From NCBI GenBank assembly GCA_040756575.1, contig JBFLYP010000002.1:1-64000 (forward strand): a stretch of 64,000 bases of DNA, in the 5' to 3' direction. This stretch comes from DTYU01 sp040756575 (GTDB lineage: Bacteria; Bacillota; Desulfotomaculia; Desulfotomaculales; Ammonificaceae). Positions 57,826 to 64,000 of this stretch are shown here, in pieces. A program made the position numbers and the translations under genes. Position 1 is the first letter of the stretch, and the number at the start of each line of letters is the position of its first letter. The notes under the pieces were generated by a model. It was not told where the DNA came from. It saw only the letters and a list, made by a program, of their open reading frames with translations, and did not search any database.

Positions 57826-58398
57826 ATCTACCGCGAACTCAAGCGCAGCCTCCTAATCTTTTTAGTCCTTTCACTGCTAACCGGCATTATCTACCCGTTA
57901 GCGGTAACAGGGTTGACGCAGGCCTTCTTCCCCCGGCAGGCCGACGGCTCCCTCGTTTTTAAAAAGGGGTCGTGCGTCGGTTCGCTGCTGATCGGCCAAA
58001 AGTTTACCGGTGCCCGTTATTTTCACGGGCGGCCCTCCGCAGTTGATTATAACGCGGCGTGCTCCGGCGGCTTTAACCTGGCTCCCAGCAGCCGGGCCTT
58101 GGCCGGGGCAGTGGAGGAACGGTACCGGTCGCTTGCCGCTGACCAGCCGGAGTTAGCGCGGGAAAGAACACCGCTCGACCTGGTGACCGGTTCCGCCAGC
58201 GGGCTTGATCCCCATCTGAGTCCGGCGGCCGCATTATGCCAGGTGCCGCGCGTGGCCCGGGCCCGCGGCGTTTCCGAAGAAAAGGTCCGGCTGCTTGTTC
58301 GGCAACACGTCCAGCGCCCGGTAGGTGGCATCCTGGGCGAGCCCTGCGTTAATGTCCTGGAATTAAACCTTGCGCTCGACGCCGCTTTTGGCCCGTAA
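57826..58398 (+). CDS. kdpC: Potassium-transporting ATPase KdpC subunit, apparent ATC start
   Basis: About 190 residues. The N-terminal membrane helix (RSLLIFLVLSLLTGIIYPLA at about residues 7-26) and the periplasmic domain with ARYFHGRPSAVDYNAACSGG and VTGSASGLDPHLSP are complete. In frame there is no ATG, GTG or TTG before TTG 57913, which would remove the helix. The only site at proper spacing from GGGGGG (57813-57818) is ATC at 57826, seven bases on, giving I-YRELKRS. It therefore seems to use a rare AUC start. It overlaps the convergent kdpD-like gene by 36 bases. Confidence 0.85.
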   Translation: MYRELKRSLLIFLVLSLLTGIIYPLAVTGLTQAFFPRQADGSLVFKKGSCVGSLLIGQKFTGARYFHGRPSAVDYNAACSGGFNLAPSSRALAGAVEERYRSLAADQPELARERTPLDLVTGSASGLDPHLSPAAALCQVPRVARARGVSEEKVRLLVRQHVQRPVGGILGEPCVNVLELNLALDAAFGP

Positions 58399-60699
58399 AA
58401 GAGCACCGTTGACCGGAACCAGATGGAGGTCTACAGTCCGGAGTTCCTGCAGCAACCGGTCAATAATCGTTCCTTTGAGGAGTTCCTGCCAGCGGGTGCG
58501 CCGGGTGTGGCCGAGGACAAGCTGGGATATCTTCTTAGTGCGGCAGAGGTCGATGAGCGCAGGAGCTACATCCCGGACGCCAAATACAGGCTGTTCGACG
58601 TAAGGTATCCCGAGCGAGGAGCATAAATGCTGCAGGTAGTGGCGAGTATTGGCTGCTACCGGGTCGAATTTTTCCCCGGTAGCGTTGCAGTGGACCACCA
58701 AAAGCTCTGCTTTTTGGGCGACCGAGAGGCGTAAACCCCGGCGGATAAGGCGCTCGGCGTACGGACGCAGGTTTACGGCCACCAGAACCTTTTCCGGCCC
58801 GGATCCAGGACGGTCCGGTGCAGGGAGAAAGGATTTGGTTTCAGCAAGGTGGCGGGCGAGCTGGCGCAGGGCAAGTTCCCGCAAGGCGGTGATGTTTTCC
58901 GGACGAAAGAAATGTTTCAACGCGTGGGCCGCCTTTTCCGGCGGGTAGATTTTTCCCTCCTCCATCCGCTGCAGCAACAACTCACTGCTCAGGTCTATGA
59001 GAATAATTTCGGTCGCCAACCCAAGAACCCAGTCGGGAACAGTCTCCCTGACCTTAACTCCGGTAATGTCTTCCACTAAATCGTTGAGGCTCTCTACATG
59101 CTGCACGTTTAGGGTGGTCCAGACGTCAATTCCTGCCGATAGGAGTTCGATAACATCCTGGTAGCGCTTACTGTTTTTTACGCCCGGTACGTTAGTATGG
59201 GCCAATTCGTCGATCAGCGCTACCTGCGGGCGCTGGCGGAGAACAGCCTCCAGGTCGAGTTCGGTGAAAACACGTCCGCGGTAAAGGACGTCTTTACGGG
59301 GTAACACCTCCAGGGCTCCGATCTGCGCCGCCGTTTCGGCGCGCCCGTAGGTTTCCACGTAGCCGATAACAACGTCCGCGCCCTTCGCTTTCAGGTCGTT
59401 AGCGTCGCGCAGCATCTTATACGTTTTGCCGACTCCTGCGGCAGGACCAAGGTAGATTTTGAGCTTTCCGGGTAAAGGGGTCGCGGCAAGATGCTCCTGG
59501 GACACGGGTGCTTCGTCCTGGGAGGTAGCTTCTTCCTGTACCCCAGGCGGAAGGTTGGCTACCACAAGCACGTCTATGTGCCGGTTCCGGTGGAGAAGTT
59601 CCGTGAGGACCGAGCCGTGGAGCAGTTCCACCAGCCGGGTGCGCGCGGAATGTCCCACCACCATTCGGGTGATATGCTTCTCGGCCACGAGCTGCGAGAG
59701 CCGGTCCGGAACCTCTGCTTCGTCGGCGATCTCTTCCTCGAGGAAGGTTCCTGCTACCGGCGCAATGGCTTCCGCGATGTATTCACGGGGGAGTTCTTTC
59801 CGGCCGCGCCTTTGCGGAACCCGGAGGTGTACAACCAGGAGGGAGGCCTGTAAGTGGGTAGCCAAGGCCATACTTTTCCCGAGCAGGCGTTCAAGGTTCA
59901 CGGGACCGGACACGGCCAGGAGAATTCTCTCCCGGGCTGCTGCGGCGCGGGTTTCGAAACCCGGGCGTAAGAGGCGCTCGTCGACCTCGTCGGCGATTCG
60001 CTGGAGCACGGTGCGCCGGAAGGCGACAAAGTTAGCCGACGCCAGGTAGCGCCCCAGGCTGAGGGAAGGCTCGAACCCTGGCGGCAGCTCAAGACCGTGG
60101 CGTGATAGTTCCTCAGGCGTTACGTCGACCAGCTCAACCTCCGCGGCGTGCCGGAGGAAACTTAGAGGCACCGTAACCTTGCCGTTTGCAGACATTGAAA
60201 GCGGCAGCAAACTCCGGAAACCCTCAAGGTGCAGGGCGTCAACGGTAGCTACAACATCGATGCCGGCGTCAAGCAGCGCTTCTATTTCCTGCCACCGTAC
60301 TCCGTATTCGCTGCCCGGAGGGTTTTTTTCGCCGGCATCGTCCACTAACACCACATCGGGCTTCCGGCCAAGCAGAAAAGGGAGGTTGAGAACCGGTTTC
60401 TGCCCGTCTCCTGCCGGGAATAACGGGGGGGCATGGAAAAAAGTTTCCTTTAAGGCGGTGATTTCGGGGCTCTCATGCTGCAGAATACCGACTACCACTT
60501 CCCGGCCCCGCCCGGCAAGTTCCTGTCCTTCCCTAAGGAGCGCCTCTGTATTTCCCGGCCAGGAAATAATTCCTACCAGGAGCTTTAAACGGCCCCCGTT
60601 CTGCCACGGCAAAAGGATTAACCTCCATTGGCCGGCCTGCCCGGCCTCGTCTCCCTCTATTTTTTCGCGTGGGGCCGAAGAGATTCCTTCACTTAACAC
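58363..60699 (-). CDS. Duplicated KdpD-type sensor without histidine kinase
   Basis: A 778-residue soluble protein made of two KdpD/universal-stress-protein modules. Module 1: KdpD-like domain (residues about 36-245), with DVVLVDDAGEKNPPGSEYG and AGIDVVATVDALHLEG but a lost Walker A; Usp-like domain (257-385, VVGHSARTRLVELLHG). Module 2: KdpD domain (411-620) with intact Walker A GPAAGVGKTY (418-427), IDELAHTNVPG and AGIDVWTTLNVQHVE; Usp domain (636-765). No membrane helices or kinase follow and no kdpE is near, so it is a short KdpD with an extra degenerate copy. It may bind a nucleotide such as c-di-AMP and act on Kdp directly. GTG start, weak ribosome binding site. Confidence 0.85.
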   Translation of the reverse strand: MLSEGISSAPREKIEGDEAGQAGQWRLILLPWQNGGRLKLLVGIISWPGNTEALLREGQELAGRGREVVVGILQHESPEITALKETFFHAPPLFPAGDGQKPVLNLPFLLGRKPDVVLVDDAGEKNPPGSEYGVRWQEIEALLDAGIDVVATVDALHLEGFRSLLPLSMSANGKVTVPLSFLRHAAEVELVDVTPEELSRHGLELPPGFEPSLSLGRYLASANFVAFRRTVLQRIADEVDERLLRPGFETRAAAARERILLAVSGPVNLERLLGKSMALATHLQASLLVVHLRVPQRRGRKELPREYIAEAIAPVAGTFLEEEIADEAEVPDRLSQLVAEKHITRMVVGHSARTRLVELLHGSVLTELLHRNRHIDVLVVANLPPGVQEEATSQDEAPVSQEHLAATPLPGKLKIYLGPAAGVGKTYKMLRDANDLKAKGADVVIGYVETYGRAETAAQIGALEVLPRKDVLYRGRVFTELDLEAVLRQRPQVALIDELAHTNVPGVKNSKRYQDVIELLSAGIDVWTTLNVQHVESLNDLVEDITGVKVRETVPDWVLGLATEIILIDLSSELLLQRMEEGKIYPPEKAAHALKHFFRPENITALRELALRQLARHLAETKSFLPAPDRPGSGPEKVLVAVNLRPYAERLIRRGLRLSVAQKAELLVVHCNATGEKFDPVAANTRHYLQHLCSSLGIPYVEQPVFGVRDVAPALIDLCRTKKISQLVLGHTRRTRWQELLKGTIIDRLLQELRTVDLHLVPVNGALLRAKSGVERKV

Positions 60700-61053
60700 A
60701 TTTCCAACGCAAAGTGGCCGGGGACGCCGCGGCGGTGCTAAAAATCAAGTGTTCGCAGTGCGAAGAGGGCTTTATGCGGTACCGTATGAGTAACAAAGGC
60801 CCTTCTTAAGATAAATTCCCGGAGTGCCGGTCTACGATTGATTTGAAGCTCTGAACCGACGGGGACCACAACGGCTGCTTCTGCAGGAAAATGGCCGGAG
60901 ATCGGCGAATAAACCGGGAACAGGCTATCGCGGCGGTACGCGCCTTTACGGTTTAAATCATCAAAAGCCGGTGTTTGGCAGAACCCCCGGTTTATCCGGC
61001 AGAAGAGGGTTATGGCAAAAAAGAAAAGCACGGTGAAAAACGGCAACGGTGAC
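60700..61053. other. Intergenic region between kdpD-like gene and PAP2 gene
   Basis: About 350 bases. One open frame (60738-61064, minus) has no ribosome binding site or known motif. No clear terminator or promoter pair was seen for either neighbour; CGGAGATCGGCGAATAAACC-type sequence near 60895 may fold weakly. Left unassigned. Confidence 0.3.
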
Positions 61054-61731
61054 TTAGAGTTCACCGACCGGCTGTGGGCGGCCGCGAACAGGCTTAAAAA
61101 AGGTAATCACCAGCCCCCAGAGGATACCGACGGCAAATCCGGCGAGGACGTCGCTCGGGTAATGAACGCCTAAGTAGACACGGCTTACGCCGATAAGCAA
61201 GATTAGTAAAGCAGCGGCGGCTGGGCCGATATACCGGAAGCGGTTCCGGGTGTGCCGGTACCAGAGATATGACAGAACTAAGAAAAGGGCGGCGGTTACG
61301 GTGGCATGGCCGCTTGGAAAACTATACCCGTACGCCTCGATAAGGTGGGTTATCGGAGGCCGCGGGCGCCGGAAAATTTCCTTCAAAGCGGTTTCCAGGA
61401 GAAAGGCGCCGAAGGAGGTGGCCGTGACGGCGAAGGCTTCCCGGTAGCTCTTGCGCCTCAAGAAGTACAAGGCGGCAAGTCCGGTGACTGCGCCGACCGC
61501 GGGGGTCGAACCCAGGAAAGATGCCCAAATCATCAGCGGCATGAGGGAGGGGTCGATCAGGTTGCTTAGCCAACCGGTAAGGGTTTCGTCGAAGACTGCC
61601 AAATCCCTTTCGGACATCTCTTCAGCCAGGTACCCAAAGGTATGAAGACACAAAAGAATCAAAGCTCCTGCGAGAAAAAGAGGAAGGCGGGGTGCAGCAA
61701 AGGCCTTTTTTCGAGGTTTGGCAGATCTAAT
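61054..61731 (-). CDS. PAP2-family membrane phosphatase (first), apparent ATT start
   Basis: About 225 residues with five to six helices. Lipid phosphatase motifs: KEIFRRPRP, YSFPSGHATVTAA and SRVYLGVHYPSDVLAG, with catalytic His residues in the last two. Substrate could be undecaprenyl diphosphate or phosphatidate-type lipids. The frame is open to 61848, but a sigma-A promoter lies inside it at 61799-61827, so translation must start later. AAAGGAG (61742-61748) is ten bases before ATT 61731; no in-frame ATG/GTG/TTG follows before the first helix. It is paralogous to the gene at 62947-63603. Confidence 0.8.
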   Translation of the reverse strand: MRSAKPRKKAFAAPRLPLFLAGALILLCLHTFGYLAEEMSERDLAVFDETLTGWLSNLIDPSLMPLMIWASFLGSTPAVGAVTGLAALYFLRRKSYREAFAVTATSFGAFLLETALKEIFRRPRPPITHLIEAYGYSFPSGHATVTAALFLVLSYLWYRHTRNRFRYIGPAAAALLILLIGVSRVYLGVHYPSDVLAGFAVGILWGLVITFFKPVRGRPQPVGEL

Positions 61732-61798
61732 GCTTTTCCGTCTCCTTTCCTCCGGTTCCCGGATGTTGCACCGGGAAGGAGCTTTCCAATCTGGCGTC

Positions 61799-61827
61799 AG
61801 TATAACTTTGTTTACAGCCGCCGTCAA
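61799..61827 (-). promoter_or_regulatory. Sigma-A promoter of the first PAP2 gene
   Basis: On minus, TTGACG (61822-61827), 17-base spacer, TATACT (61799-61804). Fits consensus well and lies inside the longest possible reading frame of the gene. Confidence 0.7.
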
Positions 61828-61949
61828 GAATAGAAGCCAATTAGGCATGCGGGCCGGTATGCCAGCTGAAGGAAGCTGTTGGTAAGGGTTGCTGTTGCGG
61901 TATAATTAATCCAGCAGATATCGCTTTTGCACGGCTTGCAAGCAAGAGG

Positions 61950-62160
61950 AGTCGCCTACGCCGCGTTGCGGCACAACGAAATCTGAAAATGGATCAGGAA
62001 GTAAAAGAATGCGGTCTTCCCAAACAAGGATTGGGTGACGCACTTGCCTTCCCGTGCTCTGTAGTTTACTTGTGCGACCAATTAAAGGATAGCGCACAAG
62101 CACCCATTTTCATAATGTTTTGTGCCTGAGTGCAGCGAAAGGCGTGTTTATAAGAATGAA
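61950..62160. repeat. Fragments of the dispersed element and of the inverted repeat
   Basis: 61965-61995 carries GCGTTGCGGCACAACGAAAT and TGAAAATGG, the 5' end of the structured element. 62099-62160 repeats the last part of the 26951-27082 unit (CACCCATTTTCATAA, GTTTTGTGCCTGAGTGCAGC, GAAAGGCGTGTTTATAAG). Nothing else is recognisable between 61849 and 62303 apart from family B. Confidence 0.6.
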
Positions 62161-62191
62161 AAAATTAATTGCCTGTCCCCGGTCTTGTATA

Positions 62192-62281
62192 AACGTCGAA
62201 CGATGAACGTTGAACGTTGAACGTTGAACGTTGAACGTTGAACGGACCCTAAAGGTCGGTCAGTATAAGGTTGAACGTTTA
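62192..62281 (+). repeat. Family B repeat with GTTGAACG tandem array
   Basis: Five to six head-to-tail GTTGAACG/TGAACGTT units (about 62207-62243) are followed by GGACCCTAAAGGTCGGTCAG and TATAAGGTTGAACGTTTA. It matches the reverse complement of 14160-14235. It ends just before the phosphoesterase ribosome binding site. Confidence 0.75.
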
Positions 62282-62303
62282 TTTTTCGGAGGAGGTGCCT
62301 GGA

Positions 62304-62852
62304 ATGCGTTTGGGGCTGGTCAGCGATACGCACGGGGAGTTGGAAATTCTGCGGGAAGCGGGCCGGAAGCTGAAAAAAGACTGGCAGGTTGACATAATAG
62401 CCCATTTAGGCGATGAGTGCGAGGACGTGGCGGCGTTGCGGGAGGTCTGGGAAGGCGAGATTATTCAGGTGCCGGGAGTATTCTGCGAGCACTACCGGGA
62501 CCCGGCGATCACAAACCGTATCCTGAAGGAGATCGGAGGCTACCGGATACTCTTCAGCCACACCGGCGAGGCGCATAAAAACGACCTGCCGGCGGACCCG
62601 AAGCCGGAAGAATTAGCGGCGACAAAAGCTGTGGATATCGTCGCGTTCGGCCATACCCACATCCCGGAAATCCGGTGGGAGGGAAACATCCTCTGGGTCA
62701 ACCCCGGCCACCTGAAGGAGCAGGATAAAAAGGGATACGGCCCGAGCTTCGGCGTGTTGGACCTGGAGCCGGAAGCTGTTTCGGTGCGCCTTGTGGACTT
62801 AAACACGGGTGCGGTCTTCCGGGAATGGTCGGGCCGGCCCGGAGCTAAATGA
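62304..62852 (+). CDS. YfcE-like metallophosphoesterase
   Basis: About 182 residues. Calcineurin-like motifs: LVSDTHGELE (residues 4-13), AHLGDECEDV near 34-43, a degenerate GVFCEHY in place of GNCD, and AFGHTHIPEI (around 117-126) with the last metal-binding His pair. The missing GNxD motif is notable because that Asn/Asp normally binds metal. Related enzymes are cytoplasmic phosphodiesterases of unclear substrate. ATG with TTCGGAGGAGGT upstream. Confidence 0.8.
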   Translation: MRLGLVSDTHGELEILREAGRKLKKDWQVDIIAHLGDECEDVAALREVWEGEIIQVPGVFCEHYRDPAITNRILKEIGGYRILFSHTGEAHKNDLPADPKPEELAATKAVDIVAFGHTHIPEIRWEGNILWVNPGHLKEQDKKGYGPSFGVLDLEPEAVSVRLVDLNTGAVFREWSGRPGAK

Positions 62853-62946
62853 AGTTTTCACTGACCCTGACCTTCCGGAACAATATATCGCAGTGCCGCA
62901 GCGGCCCCTGACCTCTACGGCTTGAGCCGTCTGGAAGAATAGGCAA

Positions 62947-63603
62947 TCAGCGACCGCCGGTTGGATAATCGCGACCGAGAAAGAGAAGGACCGCCAGCCC
63001 CCAGGCGATGCCTAAAACAAAGCCGGCCAGGACGTCGCTCGGGTAGTGCGCGCCTAAATAGATGCGGCTTGTTCCGATAAGCAGGGTCAGGAGGAGGCCG
63101 GCGGGTCCGGGCCAGCGGCGGCGGGTCCGCCTGTACCAGAGCCAGGCGAGAACCAGGAAAAGGGCGGCGGCTACGGTGGCGTGGCCGCTGGGGAAGCTGT
63201 ACCCGTATGCCTCGGCGGGCGGGGCATGCGGGGGCCGCGGGCGACGGAATATCTCTTTCAACACCGTTTCCAGGAAAAAGGCGCCAAGGGAGGCGGCGAC
63301 GGCGGCCAGAGCTTCCCGGTAGTTTTTCCGGCGTAAGAAGTAAAGGGCAGCCGCGCTGCTGATGCCGATCATCACGGGGACGGAGCCGAAGAATGAAGCC
63401 CAGCGCATCACCGGCGCAAGCAAGGGACTGAGGGCGCTTACCCAGCCGGTTATCTTTTCGTCAAGCGGTCCCAGCCGGCCTGCACGCAACTCCAGAGCCA
63501 GATAAATGAAGATTAATAAACAAAGGGTAAAAAGCGTTTTAGCGGCAAAGAAAGGTTGGCGCTGCGCTGGCGAGGGTCCTTCGGGAAACTCCCAAGATTT
63601 GAT
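62947..63603 (-). CDS. PAP2-family membrane phosphatase (second), apparent ATC start
   Basis: About 218 residues; paralogue of the gene at 61054. KEIFRRPRPPHAPPAEAYG, YSFPSGHATVAAA and SRIYLGAHYPSDVLAG are intact. TTG 63489 would drop the first membrane helix (LFTLCLLIFIYLALEL). The frame upstream has only ATC 63603 at good spacing (eight bases) from AAGGGGG (63612-63618). A minus-strand TATAAT-like site near 63645 has no clear -35. Confidence 0.8.
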   Translation of the reverse strand: MKSWEFPEGPSPAQRQPFFAAKTLFTLCLLIFIYLALELRAGRLGPLDEKITGWVSALSPLLAPVMRWASFFGSVPVMIGISSAAALYFLRRKNYREALAAVAASLGAFFLETVLKEIFRRPRPPHAPPAEAYGYSFPSGHATVAAALFLVLAWLWYRRTRRRWPGPAGLLLTLLIGTSRIYLGAHYPSDVLAGFVLGIAWGLAVLLFLGRDYPTGGR

Positions 63604-63790
63604 GGTTTTTGCCCCCTTGTATTTCTCTCGTTAAATATTTTACTAAATTATAATACGTAGTAGTTGGCGGCTGATTACCTATTGGAAAAAACTGGCAAGG
63701 TATAAGGTGCTGATTAATCATTCAGCTTCCCCGCAAGAAGCCTTTCTACATAACGAACAAATACATTCCTTTTTTACGCTTGAATGATCT

Positions 63791-64000
63791 TTAACCGGTC
63801 GGAGGCAGGGGAATACCGTAGGCCTTTTCGTAGCGCTCCTGCGCCTGCAACAGCGAGGGGATACCCGCGCGCGCGCCCCAGTTTTCAACGGAAAAGGATG
63901 CGACCACGTTTGCAAAGCGCTGAGCATCTGCAGTCGCCCAGTTATGTAAACAACCGAATATGAAACCGGCGGCGAAGGCGTCGCCGGCCCCGGTGGTATC
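63791..64000 (-). CDS. PfkB-family carbohydrate kinase, 3' end
   Basis: The C-terminal 69 residues of a ribokinase-like kinase, running off the right edge. The fragment begins DTTGAGDAFAAGFIFG, the second PfkB signature with the catalytic Asp in GAGD, followed by the helical end FANVVASFSVENWGAR. The last 20 residues (YEKAYGIPLPPTG) are like those of adenosine-kinase-like or fructokinase-like family members, but the substrate cannot be told from this piece. The stop is TAA at 63791-63793. Confidence 0.85.
   Translation of the reverse strand, partial: DTTGAGDAFAAGFIFGCLHNWATADAQRFANVVASFSVENWGARAGIPSLLQAQERYEKAYGIPLPPTG

Noticed and set aside
62200..62245. CRISPR-like array
   Set aside because: The repeat unit is 8 bases with no spacers; it is a simple tandem repeat.
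1..64000. tRNA, rRNA, CRISPR-Cas or prophage genes
   Set aside because: None of their sequence signatures were seen anywhere on either strand.

Overview
The window is a moderately high-GC chromosomal segment that looks like an endospore-forming anaerobic Firmicute, probably a thermophilic Clostridia/Peptococcaceae-type organism. The reasons are an alpha/beta-type small acid-soluble spore protein behind a sigma-G-like promoter, a DUF1657 protein, gatCAB, a FabI reductase, Shine-Dalgarno sequences close to the Bacillus consensus, frequent TTG/GTG starts, sigma-A promoters, and a split FeoB. The taxonomic placement is inference; there is no rRNA or tRNA in the window.

Layout. 1-4.2 kb is an accessory graveyard: an IS21-like end, a divergent Nudix-like gene, one intact DUF2281/PIN pair, relics of a hicBA pair and of an AbrB/PIN pair, and an internally deleted L-2-hydroxyglutarate oxidase. 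4.2-11.6 kb makes activated sugars for surface polysaccharide: dTDP-rhamnose (rfbB, rfbD and rfbC on minus, rfbA on plus) and GDP-mannose (manC, manB), with a spore-protein gene tucked between. 11.6-12.3 kb is an AbrB/PIN toxin-antitoxin pair. 12.4-16.7 kb is a NifV-like synthase, aconitase-type large and small subunits and an isocitrate-type dehydrogenase, probably a 2-oxo acid elongation route (citrate to 2-oxoglutarate, or the homocitrate equivalent). 16.8-25.4 kb is housekeeping: gatCAB, ligA, an Amj-type lipid II flippase and pcrA.

25.6-36.3 kb is metal homeostasis: DUF5320 and DUF1540 small proteins, a DtxR/MntR repressor, a two-piece FeoB with a zinc-ribbon protein and FeoA, CopA, and a minus-strand operon of two NifX-like proteins plus two ferredoxin-containing MinD-type ATPases. 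36.5-42.7 kb is hisDCBHAF-IE without hisG. 43.1-51.9 kb is purEBCFMHD without purSQL or purN. fabI follows. 53.6-60.7 kb is kdpFABC behind a 280-nt attenuated leader, with a convergent duplicated KdpD that has no histidine kinase. The end holds two paralogous PAP2 phosphatases, a YfcE-like phosphoesterase and the 3' end of a PfkB sugar kinase.

The most unusual layer is non-coding. A dispersed structured element of up to about 280 bp, present in at least eight copies, sits directly before the start codons of rfbC, manB, a leuD-like gene, feoB, hisD and purH and usually supplies the ribosome binding site. Its hairpin inserts come in two interchangeable classes, and their tips differ in sequence while staying palindromic. 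Other signals are a perfect 107-bp inverted repeat 26 kb apart, GTTGAACG tandem repeats, a shared CATATG palindrome at two metal-cluster promoters, and three genes in one 6-kb stretch (kdpC and both PAP2 genes) that appear to start at ATC or ATT.
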